The position numbers were made by a program, and so were the translations under genes. A stretch of 64,000 nucleotides of DNA from contig CAMDCN010000005.1 in assembly GCA_945890485.1 (NCBI GenBank), positions 186,001-250,000 on the forward strand, in the 5' to 3' direction. Source of the DNA: Candidatus Sulfopaludibacter sp. SbA3. GTDB taxonomy: Bacteria > Acidobacteriota > Terriglobia > Bryobacterales > Bryobacteraceae. Shown here piece by piece: positions 44,075 through 51,806 of the stretch (within the stretch, counting starts at the first letter, position 1; each line of letters opens with the position of its first letter). The notes below the pieces were generated by a model. It saw nothing but the letters and a program-made list of their open reading frames with translations. It searched no databases and was not told the DNA's origin.

Positions 44075-44421
44075 GCCGGATTCGGCAGGGCGAGGTTTAC
44101 TGGGTCGATTTGGGACCGGCGAACGGTTCGGCGCGGGCGGAGCGCCATCCCTGTGTGGTGGTGCAGAGCGATGTCTTCAATGAGAGCCGCATCCCCACGT
44201 CAGTCGTGTGCTTGATCACCTCCAATATGAATCGCGCGGCGGCGCCTGGGAATATTGGGTTGCGAATCGGCGAAGGGGGAATGTCGCAGGCTTGCGTGGT
44301 GAATGTGGCGCAATTGACGACGGTAGATAAGTTGGCCTTGAAGGAGCGGGTGGGGCAGCTTCCCGCGACCTCGCTGGCGGCGGTGCTACGCGGCGTGCAC
44401 CTGGTGCTTACTGGGGAGTAG
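44068..44421 (+). CDS. mazF: MazF/PemK-family mRNA interferase toxin
   Basis: This 117-residue protein shows IRQGEVYWVDLGPANGSARA, then ERHPCVVVQSDVFN, SVVCLITSNMNRAAAPGN and VVNVAQLTTVDKLALKERVG, with the closing LPATSLAAVLRGVHLVL. This is the complete beta-barrel plus C-terminal helix of MazF toxins, which cut mRNA at short motifs. The ATG overlaps the antitoxin end. No lesion is visible. Its 3' end overlaps by 14 bases the end of the leftward GT-C gene. Confidence 0.93.
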   Translation: MVGRIRQGEVYWVDLGPANGSARAERHPCVVVQSDVFNESRIPTSVVCLITSNMNRAAAPGNIGLRIGEGGMSQACVVNVAQLTTVDKLALKERVGQLPATSLAAVLRGVHLVLTGE

Positions 44422-45832
44422 ACGGCTGGGCGGTCGCGGGAGTTGGCTCCGGGGATTCGAGGGTGAGGTAGACGCGCCAGCGGGAGTCACCGGTGGAGAG
44501 GTTGTCGATTTGGCGAAAGGGCGGGGGAGGGTTGGCGTTGAGGGTTTGATCGACGACGATGACTTGACAGTGGTTGGGGAAGGGGTCGGCCGGGGCGAGG
44601 TAAGTCTTGCGGTGATAGAAGGCAGGGGCGCTGAGTTCGCGGAAGACGGGCCAGCGGTCGGGGGCCATGAGACAGGCGCTGGCGGGGCGGCCTTGTCCGG
44701 CGGCGTCGAGGATGGCTTTGAGATTGGCGTGGGCGGCGTGGATGGTTTCCCGGCCTTGGGGTAGCGGCGGAGCGGAGGAGGGCCATGCGCTGAGGATGAG
44801 ACCGGCCATGATGGCTGCGGTGGCGGCCTGACGGACCACGCGCGGGGCGGACGTGGCGGAGTGGAGGAGCAGGGGGGCGAGGAGGAAGCTGAGTTCGAGG
44901 AGCGGGGCGGCCATGCGGATGTTGCCGGGGGTTTCCTGCCAGGGGTCGACGGCGAGGAGGACGCCATAGACGAGGAGGAGGGCAAGGGGGATGGCGCGTG
45001 TGAGGGTAGAGGCCAGGGGATGGGCGGAGGGTTGGCGGCGGAGGATGAGGGCGGCCAGGGTGACGCCGGCGGCGAGGTAGGCGACGCGGCTCGATAGGAG
45101 GGCGGTGGTGAGGCTGGTTAGCGTGTCGAGGAGCGAGGGGGTACGGGAGGAGACGTTGGTCATGAGGGGCCATTCGATGGGGAAGTGGGGTAGTCGGTGG
45201 TAAGCGGCCCAATAGATGGCGGGAACGACGGCGGCGAGCCAGAGGATGGGGACGGCCCAGAGGAGGGCGTAGGAGCGGAGTTGGCGGAGGTGGAGGAGGG
45301 TGAGGGCGAAGAGGTAGATCCAATAGGTGTCGCGGGCTAATAGGGCAGCGGCGGCGAGGGTGAGCGTGAGTGGGGTGAGGGTGGGTTGGCGGGCGAAGAG
45401 CCAGGCGAGGAGGAAGAGGAGGCCGTAGCCGGCGGGTTCCTGCATGAGATCGCTGAGGGGGGCGTTGAGGGGTTGGGCGGCGAAGGAGACGACGGCGAGG
45501 ACGGCGAGAGAGAGGGAGAGGGGGCCGGGGCCGAGGAGACGGCGCCAATAGAGGCCGAGGGCGGAGAGGGCCAGGAGGAGGTAGGCGACGCTGATGAGTT
45601 TGAGGCCGGCGACGGGGAGATGGAGGAGATGGTAGAGCCAGATGTGGAGTTGGAGGAAGGGGAGCCAGATGCGGTTGCCGAGCTTGACGATGGGGCGGTC
45701 GGCGAAGAAGACGCGGTAGCTGGGGTCGCCGGTGAAGAGGGGGTCCTGGAGGGAGGCCCAGCCGTGGAGGAGAGCGGCGAGGAGGGCGACGGAGAGGAGG
45801 AGGGCCGTGCCGGTCCAGGGGCGCTTGGGCAT
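44408..45832 (-). CDS. Polytopic GT-C-like membrane protein (putative glycosyltransferase)
   Basis: This 474-residue protein has about eleven hydrophobic segments, including TALLLSVALLAALLHGWASL, LISVAYLLLALSALGLYW and ARDTYWIYLFALTLLHL. It has an acidic first loop with DPLFTGDPSYRVFFADRP and a soluble C-terminal part containing CLMAPDRWPVFRELSAPAFY. This matches GT-C type (GT39/GT83-like) membrane glycosyltransferases that use lipid-linked sugars, although the usual DD/DE loop is not clear. The ATG at 45830-45832 is used; another ATG six codons upstream exists. It is divergent from the YdeI-like gene, with both starts within about 40 bases. A second such protein is at 51807. Confidence 0.65.
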   Translation of the reverse strand: MPKRPWTGTALLLSVALLAALLHGWASLQDPLFTGDPSYRVFFADRPIVKLGNRIWLPFLQLHIWLYHLLHLPVAGLKLISVAYLLLALSALGLYWRRLLGPGPLSLSLAVLAVVSFAAQPLNAPLSDLMQEPAGYGLLFLLAWLFARQPTLTPLTLTLAAAALLARDTYWIYLFALTLLHLRQLRSYALLWAVPILWLAAVVPAIYWAAYHRLPHFPIEWPLMTNVSSRTPSLLDTLTSLTTALLSSRVAYLAAGVTLAALILRRQPSAHPLASTLTRAIPLALLLVYGVLLAVDPWQETPGNIRMAAPLLELSFLLAPLLLHSATSAPRVVRQAATAAIMAGLILSAWPSSAPPLPQGRETIHAAHANLKAILDAAGQGRPASACLMAPDRWPVFRELSAPAFYHRKTYLAPADPFPNHCQVIVVDQTLNANPPPPFRQIDNLSTGDSRWRVYLTLESPEPTPATAQPSTPQ

Positions 45833-45873
45833 TGGCGGACAGTGTAGCAAGTCTGGTGTTGGATACTGAGAGC

Positions 45874-46368
45874 GTGAGCCGGTTTGCTTTCGAGTTTACG
45901 GGGCGGGTGGCGCGGCACTCGTTGGGCGAGTGGGGATATACGGTGGTATTTCTGCCGGCAGAGGTGGCGGCGGAGTTGCCGTTGGGGGAGAAGCCGCGGC
46001 TGCGGGTGCGGGGGGAGATGGACGAATATCCGTTTGCGCGGGCTTGGCAGCCGACGGGGGGGACTTGGTACCTGATGATACCCAAGGATGTGATGCGGCG
46101 GGGCGGGTATGCGTTGGGGGATTGGATCAATGTGCGGTTCAACATTGACGATCAGGAGGCGGTGGATGTGCCGGAGGCTTTGGAGGCGGCGCTTGCAGCG
46201 GATGGGGAGTTTCGGGCGGCTTGGGAGGGGTTGACGGCGGGGAAGCGGCGGGCGGTGGCGTATCGGGTGGAGAGTGCGAAGACGGCGGGGACGGTGGCGA
46301 AGCGGGTGGCGGAGGCGCGGGAGGTGGTGATGGCGGGGCGGTTGGATATGGGGAAGGGGAGGAAGTGA
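45874..46368 (+). CDS. YdeI/OmdA-like protein with DUF1905 domain
   Basis: This 164-residue protein from the GTG at 45874 reads SRFAFEFTGRVARHSLGEWG then VVFLPAEVAAELPL, with GGTWYLMIPKDVMRRGGYAL and a C-terminal helical 'AFxxLTxGKRRxxxxxVExAKxxxTxxxRV' part: WEGLTAGKRRAVAYRVESAK. DUF1905 followed by an OmdA helix bundle occurs in proteins linked to bacteriocin or stress protection. An ATG at 45832 would add 14 residues with no similarity. The next gene starts three bases after the stop, so the two are probably co-translated. Confidence 0.75.
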   Translation: MSRFAFEFTGRVARHSLGEWGYTVVFLPAEVAAELPLGEKPRLRVRGEMDEYPFARAWQPTGGTWYLMIPKDVMRRGGYALGDWINVRFNIDDQEAVDVPEALEAALAADGEFRAAWEGLTAGKRRAVAYRVESAKTAGTVAKRVAEAREVVMAGRLDMGKGRK

Positions 46369-46370
46369 GG

Positions 46371-47648
46371 GTGGGCGAGTTCGAGCGGCCCTTCTGGGAG
46401 CGAGGGCTGAAGGCAAATGCGCCGATCGTGCTGTGGAGAGAAGTGGGGCAGGTGGAGATGGGGCGTTGGCGGTTTGAAGGGGAGATTACAGTGTTCTTGG
46501 ATTTTTGGCCGACGCCGAAAGTGCTCGTCGCGATGGAGCCGAGGGGATTGGATTGCCCTGATGGCGACGGTGAGGTTGTTTTCCGATTGCCGTCTGGAGA
46601 GCACACTATGGAGTGCTCGTTGGTAGAAAACCGTTGTTTGGAGACGAAGAGTGACCGGGTGGTGCTGCGGCCGAAGCAAGAGTGGGTGATCGGCGATGAG
46701 AACGCGACGGTGGAATTCGTCGGGTTTGGAATCCCTAACTTCCCGCCGTTTCATCGGGACGCTGAAGTAATTCAGCTCCAGGCGGGTCCGTGGCTCGTGT
46801 CGATCGTTCCCGCCGCGGGTGCGACGGAGACATGCAACCAGTTGAAGCGGCGGGGTGGCTATGGCGTGACCGCGATTGGCCGGATCAGGCGGATCGACGA
46901 GCGACCGTTCGACTACGAGGAAGTTGCTTCGCTGATGGACGAGCTGCAGTTTTTTCTTTCGTTCGTTCTTGGGCAATGGACAGGGCTTTTGCGACCGACC
47001 GGGCTTGATGAGCGCGACGCTGTGGTTTGGGAACGGGGCAGTATGCGGTTCTTAGATCCTGGTCCGAAGCAAGACAACTGGTTTGCTTCGGAGTGTGCAA
47101 ATTCGCTGGGTAGCGTGTTTCGCGGATTCCATGAGCGTTGGAACGATCTCGATGACAGAGAGGCTGTTCGCTATGCGATCAATTGGTATGTGAGAGCGAA
47201 AAGCAGGGCCGCAGGGGTTGAAGGAGCATTGGTGCTAAGCGTGGCCGGGTTGGAAATGCTTACTTTCTGGATTTTGGTACGGCTGGCGGGAACTCATTCT
47301 GACGAAGAGTATGGTGACAAGTCTTTCGGCTTGGCAAGAAAGCTCAGGAAGATGTTTGAAGTTGTTGGCCTGCCAACTGGACGTTCAGAAATGGGTGCCT
47401 TTGTGGAGCAGTTTGGTTGGCCTGACGATAAGGCCGGGCCGGCCGGGCTCAATGCTATGCGCAACGACCTAATGCACGCGCGGAAGGCATTGCCCAGTCC
47501 TGTGTACAAGTCGGGCTGGTGGGTTGCTCAATGGTATTTGGAACTTTGTCTCTTATGGGCGTTCGAGTATCAGGGGAATTATCTGGACCGGCGGAATCTG
47601 GATAGTCCGCCGGTGCCGGTGCCGTGGGCTTCGAGGCCTACTGCTTGA
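46371..47648 (+). CDS. HEPN-type putative RNase/abortive infection protein (ApeA-like)
   Basis: This 425-residue protein from a GTG at 46371 has an N-terminal beta-rich domain (FLDFWPTPKVLVAMEPRGLD; VVLRPKQEWVIGDENATVEF) and a helical C-terminal domain. That domain contains GALVLSVAGLEMLTFWILVR and, near residues 364-369, MRNDLMHARKAL. R-N-x-x-x-H is the HEPN ribonuclease signature. The two-domain organisation recalls ApeA-type anti-phage proteins, where a HEPN domain degrades tRNA or mRNA. It is two bases downstream of the YdeI-like gene and overlaps the convergent alcohol dehydrogenase by 11 bases. A DUF assignment was not possible from sequence alone. Confidence 0.6.
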   Translation: MGEFERPFWERGLKANAPIVLWREVGQVEMGRWRFEGEITVFLDFWPTPKVLVAMEPRGLDCPDGDGEVVFRLPSGEHTMECSLVENRCLETKSDRVVLRPKQEWVIGDENATVEFVGFGIPNFPPFHRDAEVIQLQAGPWLVSIVPAAGATETCNQLKRRGGYGVTAIGRIRRIDERPFDYEEVASLMDELQFFLSFVLGQWTGLLRPTGLDERDAVVWERGSMRFLDPGPKQDNWFASECANSLGSVFRGFHERWNDLDDREAVRYAINWYVRAKSRAAGVEGALVLSVAGLEMLTFWILVRLAGTHSDEEYGDKSFGLARKLRKMFEVVGLPTGRSEMGAFVEQFGWPDDKAGPAGLNAMRNDLMHARKALPSPVYKSGWWVAQWYLELCLLWAFEYQGNYLDRRNLDSPPVPVPWASRPTA

Positions 47649-48696
47649 GTGAGGCCATGTCGATGACGAAGCGGTATTTGACGTCGCTTTTGACGAGACG
47701 GTCGTAGGCTTCGTTGATCTTCTGGATGGGGATGAGTTCGATGTCGGCGGTGATGCCGTGCTGGCCGCAGAAATCGAGCATCTCCTGGGTTTCGGCTGTA
47801 CCGCCAATGATGGAACCGGAAAGGCTCTTGCGGCCCATGATCACGCTGAGGGAGTGGATGGCCATTGGCTTTTCCGGGACGCCGACGAGGCACAGGGTCG
47901 CGTCGCGCTTGAGGAGCTGGAGATAGGCGTTGACGTCGTGCTCGGCGGAGACGGCGTCGAGAATGAAGTCGAAGCTGCCCGCGTGCTGGGCCATCTGGGC
48001 GGGATCCTTGCTGAGTACGACTTCCGTGGCGCCGAGGCGGAGACCGTCTTCGATCTTGCTGGGCGAGGTCGTGAAGAGCACGACATGGGCTCCGAACGCC
48101 TTCGCGAACTTCACGGCCATGTGGCCGAGGCCGCCGAGACCGACAATGCCAACCTTTTGCCCCGGGCCGACTTTCCAATGACGGAGCGGGGAGTACGTCG
48201 TAATGCCGGCGCAGAGGAGGGGGGCGACGCCGGCGAGATCGAGATTGCCGGGGACCTTAAACGTGAAGCGCTCGTCGACGACGATGGCTTCAGAGTAGCC
48301 GCCGAGAGTGTGGCCGCCGGTGTGGGGATCGGGGCTGTTGTAAGTAAACGTCGCGCCCTTTTCGCAGTAGACTTCGTCGCTGGCCGCGCAGGCGGAACAG
48401 GCGCCGCAGGAATCGACCATGCAGCCGGTGGCGGCGAGGTCGCCGACCCGGAAACTGGTGACGGCGGAGCCGACCGCGGTAACACGGCCGACGATTTCAT
48501 GGCCGGGGACGCAGGGGTACTGCGTGGGCATGAATTCGGACCATTCGTTGCGAGCTTGGTGGAGATCGGAGTGGCAGACGCCACAAAACAGGATTTCGAT
48601 CTGTACGTCGGTTGGGGTTGGTTGGCGGCGCTGAATGACGTCGCTGGCGAAGGGAGATGTGGCGCTGGCGGTGGAGTAAGCTCGGGCGTTGAACAT
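47638..48696 (-). CDS. Zinc-dependent NAD(P)-alcohol dehydrogenase (YahK/AdhA-like)
   Basis: This 352-residue protein has the full MDR set: catalytic zinc ligands in CGVCHSDLHQARN and VPGHEIVGRVTAVG, the structural Cys cluster DSCGACSACAASDEVYC, and NAD(P)-binding VGIVGLGGLGHMAVKFAKAFG. The sequence FTYNSPDPHTGGHTLGGYSE and the ending RFVIDMASLKQ place it with cinnamyl-alcohol/aldehyde reductase-like NADPH enzymes (YahK group) that reduce aldehydes broadly. The ATG at 48694-48696 is preferred over a longer frame to 48813, which is Arg/Pro-rich. It stands alone, divergent from the DUF423 gene. Confidence 0.92.
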   Translation of the reverse strand: MFNARAYSTASATSPFASDVIQRRQPTPTDVQIEILFCGVCHSDLHQARNEWSEFMPTQYPCVPGHEIVGRVTAVGSAVTSFRVGDLAATGCMVDSCGACSACAASDEVYCEKGATFTYNSPDPHTGGHTLGGYSEAIVVDERFTFKVPGNLDLAGVAPLLCAGITTYSPLRHWKVGPGQKVGIVGLGGLGHMAVKFAKAFGAHVVLFTTSPSKIEDGLRLGATEVVLSKDPAQMAQHAGSFDFILDAVSAEHDVNAYLQLLKRDATLCLVGVPEKPMAIHSLSVIMGRKSLSGSIIGGTAETQEMLDFCGQHGITADIELIPIQKINEAYDRLVKSDVKYRFVIDMASLKQ

Positions 48697-48741
48697 CCCC
48701 AATCGTATCAAGTCCAGATTTTCCTGTATCGTCAAAGAGAG

Positions 48742-49116
48742 ATGATGAACTGGAGTGCGGTTGGGGCGGCGTTTCTGGCGTTGGCGGTGGGGCTGGGGGC
48801 GTTCGGGGCGCATGGGTTGAAAGACAGGCTGGATGCGTACTCGTTAGGGGTGTACGAGAAAGCTGTCTTCTATCACTTCGTGCATGCGTTGGGGATTCTG
48901 ATTGTTGGCTCGTTGCCTCGGCTGGGGACGGCCGCGGCGGGGCGGGTCTGCTGGATGCTGTCGCTGGGAATTTTGTTGTTCTCGGGGTCGTTGTATTTTC
49001 TGGCGGTGAGCGGGGTGCGGACTTTGGGGGCGGTCGCACCGTTTGGGGGCCTGTCGTTTATTGGGGCTTGGCTGTTGCTGGCGTATTCGCTGTGGCGGCG
49101 AGACGGCGGCGCATAA
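48742..49116 (+). CDS. DUF423 family inner-membrane protein
   Basis: This 124-residue protein has four hydrophobic helices. SAVGAAFLALAVGLGAFGAHGLKDRL is split between the first helix and the conserved GAFGAHGLK loop, followed by YEKAVFYHFVHALGILIVGS, and an end GLSFIGAWLLLAYSLWR. DUF423/YgdD proteins are widespread and of unknown function. The first of two adjacent ATGs (48742) is used, with a purine-rich AAAGAGAG just upstream. The last 59 bases overlap convergently the 3' end of the GNAT-like gene. Confidence 0.88.
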   Translation: MMNWSAVGAAFLALAVGLGAFGAHGLKDRLDAYSLGVYEKAVFYHFVHALGILIVGSLPRLGTAAAGRVCWMLSLGILLFSGSLYFLAVSGVRTLGAVAPFGGLSFIGAWLLLAYSLWRRDGGA

Positions 49117-50176
49117 GGGCGCTGCGGGCGGCGAGGAGCAGGGGCCAAATTTGGCTTTGCGGCCACGAGTGGGGGCGGAGGTAGAGATCGAGTTCGACGA
49201 GGCGGCAGCCCCGTTGGAGTTTGACGGCGTATTGGGTGCGCCCGAGGAGGAGGCGGCGAAAGCCGGCGGCGGCGCAGCGGTCGATGGGTTCGTTGTAGGC
49301 GAGATTGAAATAGACGGCGGCATCGTGGCCTCGGAGAGGATCGAAGGCGATGAGGGGCAGGTGGACGGAGTCGCCGTATTTGAGCAATAGCGTGGCGCCA
49401 ATGAGTTCGTCGTCGAGGGTGGCGGTGTAGATTTCGGCGCAGTGGCTGAGGCGGCTGGTGAGTTCCGTGAAGAAGCTGGGTTGATAGGGGAAGGGTTGGG
49501 CGTTCAGGCGCTGGTAGTGGGCTTCATAGAGTTGGTGGAGGCCGGGATGGCGAAGGGTTGAGATTTGGAGGTTGTGGCGTACGGCCTTGTTTCGTTCGCG
49601 GGGGAGGTTGCGTTCGGTGGAGGGATGAGTTTTGCGGAGCTCGTGGCGGTAGTCGAGGAAAGTGGGGCCGGGGAGATCGAGGATGGTGGTGGGCCATTCG
49701 ATTGAGCGGAGATACTGGCGGGAACGGAGCAGGTCCGCGACGGGAGAGTGGGCGGGGATGTTGCGGAAGCAAAGGGTCCAGCCGTTTTGCGTAGCATGGC
49801 GTTCGGCGGCTGCGAGGAGAGCGTCGGCGGCGCCGGAACCCGGGCGAAGCAGGATGGCTTCCCCGGCAGCGCTTTCTGATCCGCAGACAAGGGCGGGGAG
49901 GAGGCTTACACCAGGGAAGCGGGTGAGCGGCAGGTAGGGGCCGAGGAGGAGATCATCGAGGCTCAGCCAGCCGGAGGATTCGTGGAGTTGGGCGTAGAGT
50001 GCGCCGGCGAGTCCGTGGGCGTCTTCGGCGAGGAAGTAGATGTGCTGTTGGGGGATGCGGGCGGTTCTTTCGGCGATGGTAAGCCAGGCGTGAGTGGTGA
50101 CGACGTGATGGCCGGCGAGTGCGTCCCATTGGGATTGGTCGATGTCGTCAATCGAGGACGTGGTACTGACGGTCAG
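49058..50176 (-). CDS. GNAT/FemAB-like acyltransferase with a probable CTG start
   Basis: A continuous minus-strand frame of 372 residues contains GNAT-like features: WDALAGHHVVTTHAWLTIAE at the N-terminus, a central FLDYRHELRKTHPSTERNLP, and LHQLYEAHYQRLNAQPFPYQ, EIYTATLDDELIGATLLLKY, AVYFNLAYNEPIDRCAAAGF and RRLLLGRTQYAVKLQRGC. The last pieces match the BioF2/CelD-like acetyltransferase domain used in FemAB-type proteins. No ATG, GTG or TTG occurs in frame near the N-terminus. CTG at 50174-50176, which would give MTVSTTSSIDDID, has GGAG at a suitable distance upstream, so I propose CTG initiation. It is divergent from the quinoprotein gene by 34 bases. Confidence 0.6.
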   Translation of the reverse strand: MTVSTTSSIDDIDQSQWDALAGHHVVTTHAWLTIAERTARIPQQHIYFLAEDAHGLAGALYAQLHESSGWLSLDDLLLGPYLPLTRFPGVSLLPALVCGSESAAGEAILLRPGSGAADALLAAAERHATQNGWTLCFRNIPAHSPVADLLRSRQYLRSIEWPTTILDLPGPTFLDYRHELRKTHPSTERNLPRERNKAVRHNLQISTLRHPGLHQLYEAHYQRLNAQPFPYQPSFFTELTSRLSHCAEIYTATLDDELIGATLLLKYGDSVHLPLIAFDPLRGHDAAVYFNLAYNEPIDRCAAAGFRRLLLGRTQYAVKLQRGCRLVELDLYLRPHSWPQSQIWPLLLAARSALMRRRLAATANTPATAKPQ

Positions 50177-50209
50177 TGGGGCGCTCCAGCAAAGCCATAT
50201 GCTACTACG

Positions 50210-51769
50210 ATGAGTCGATTTTTGTTATTCGCGCCGATGGTGTTGCTGGCGGGGAACTGGCCGCAGGCTGGGGGACCGGAGGGGACCTGGCAGGTGACGG
50301 GGGCGGAGCCGCCGGTGCGATGGAGCGTGGTGCGGAACGAAAACATTGCGTGGCGGGTACCGTTGCCGAATGCGGGGCAAAGCGGCATCGCGGTTTGGGG
50401 CGACCGGCTGTTTCTGACGACGTTTACGGCCGGGGAAAAGGGGTTCAGCGGGAAGATTACGGGGCTCGCGGTGGATGGGCGGACCGGGAAGACGCTGTGG
50501 TCGGTGTCGCTCGAGGGTGTGGAAAAGAGCCCGATGATGTATGCCTATAGCGACTCGACGACGCCGACGCCGGTGACGGATGGGAAGCATGTTTGGTTTT
50601 TCAACGCGAGCGGGGAGATGGGGTGTTGGGATTGGGAGGGGCGGGAGGTATGGCGGCGGAAGTTTACGCCTTGGGGGAAGCCGTTCCCGTTTAACAAACA
50701 GTTTGAGCCGATGCTGAGCGGCGATTTGATATACAACGTCGAGCCGGATGCGAAGGAAGGGTGGAACTATCTGCGGGCGATCGACAAGAAGACGGGCCGG
50801 GTGGTGTGGACGAATGGGGATGGGACGACGGCTTACAACACGCCTCGGCTGGGGAAGACGAAGGGTGGGCAGGCGGCGATTCTGCATGGGCGGGGTGGAT
50901 GGCACGATGTGCCGGAGGCTCCGGTGGGGTTGAGTTTGACCGATGCGAAGACGGGCAAGAGCTTGTGGCGGTTTGTGGCGGACGAGGGGGCGGAGGGCGC
51001 GCCGACCTGGCAGGCGCTCTATGTGATGCATTGGGATGAGCGGTATGCGTATTGGTTCCGGATGAATCCGGAGGAGTCGCATTTGGTGATTGATGCAGAG
51101 ACGGGGAAGCTGGTGAAGACCCAGTCGCTCGTGCGGGGCGTCGACTATCGGCGGTGGAACCGGGAGGCAGCGCGGTATGAGCTGCTGGCGGGGGTGAATT
51201 TGCGGGAGGTGAAGGATTCGCTGCCGTTGGCGGAGGGGGAGGTGATCCGGGTGCAGCCGGCCTGGCACGCCAATATCGTGGTGGATGGGTTTCACTACTT
51301 TCTGGTGAGTACGGGACATGGCCGGAATCGGAAGCCGCCGAAGGGGCGGGCGGGTCCGGCGTATTGTGTGGGACGGGTGAACGTGGAGTCGGGAAAGGTG
51401 GAGTATCTGGAGCTGCCGGTGGCGGTGGATGATGCGGGGAAGCGGATTTATGGCGTGTCGCTGCGGACGGAGGCGAAGAATGCCGAGGGCGTGGACGTGG
51501 CGACGGAGGAGCGAAGCCGGATGGACGGATGGGAGACGCCGGCATTTTGGGGGAGCCCGGTGGCGGTGAACCACAAGGTGTTCTTTACGACGTCGGTGGG
51601 GACGACATACGTGTTGGATGGGCGGGCGAGGGTGTTGGATGAAGCCGCGATTTTGGCGGTGAACGATCTGGGGCCGTTGGGGAAGACGTGGAGCCAGAAT
51701 TCGATCTCGTTTGATGGGAAGCGGATCTATCATCGAACGGCGAAGGAGTTGATCGCGATCGGGAAGTAG
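50210..51769 (+). CDS. Secreted PQQ-like beta-propeller protein
   Basis: This 519-residue protein has a signal peptide (MSRFLLFAPMVLLAG then NWPQAGGP). The propeller blades repeat motifs such as LAVDGRTGKTLWSVSLEGVE, WDWEGREVWRRKFTPWGKP, IDKKTGRVVWTNGDGTTAYN and LTDAKTGKSLWRFVADEGAE. Proteins starting 'NWPQFRGP' with these blades are typical secreted PQQ-like/BamB-like propellers in Planctomycetes and Acidobacteria; the 'NWPQAGGP' here is that signature. Enzymatic residues for PQQ are not certain, so a structural or binding role is possible. The longer open frame to 49982 overlaps the GNAT gene and has no signal peptide. A TATGCT 6-7 bases before the ATG could be a -10. Confidence 0.82.
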   Translation: MSRFLLFAPMVLLAGNWPQAGGPEGTWQVTGAEPPVRWSVVRNENIAWRVPLPNAGQSGIAVWGDRLFLTTFTAGEKGFSGKITGLAVDGRTGKTLWSVSLEGVEKSPMMYAYSDSTTPTPVTDGKHVWFFNASGEMGCWDWEGREVWRRKFTPWGKPFPFNKQFEPMLSGDLIYNVEPDAKEGWNYLRAIDKKTGRVVWTNGDGTTAYNTPRLGKTKGGQAAILHGRGGWHDVPEAPVGLSLTDAKTGKSLWRFVADEGAEGAPTWQALYVMHWDERYAYWFRMNPEESHLVIDAETGKLVKTQSLVRGVDYRRWNREAARYELLAGVNLREVKDSLPLAEGEVIRVQPAWHANIVVDGFHYFLVSTGHGRNRKPPKGRAGPAYCVGRVNVESGKVEYLELPVAVDDAGKRIYGVSLRTEAKNAEGVDVATEERSRMDGWETPAFWGSPVAVNHKVFFTTSVGTTYVLDGRARVLDEAAILAVNDLGPLGKTWSQNSISFDGKRIYHRTAKELIAIGK

Positions 51770-51806
51770 CTAAAGATTGGGTCGAAATCTGCCGATTGGC
51801 ACGAAG

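Noticed and set aside
44408-46416. Several overlapping Pro/Ser/Arg-rich open frames on the minus strand
   Set aside because: They are alternative frames of the GT-C gene caused by strong strand composition bias, without ribosome sites or domains.
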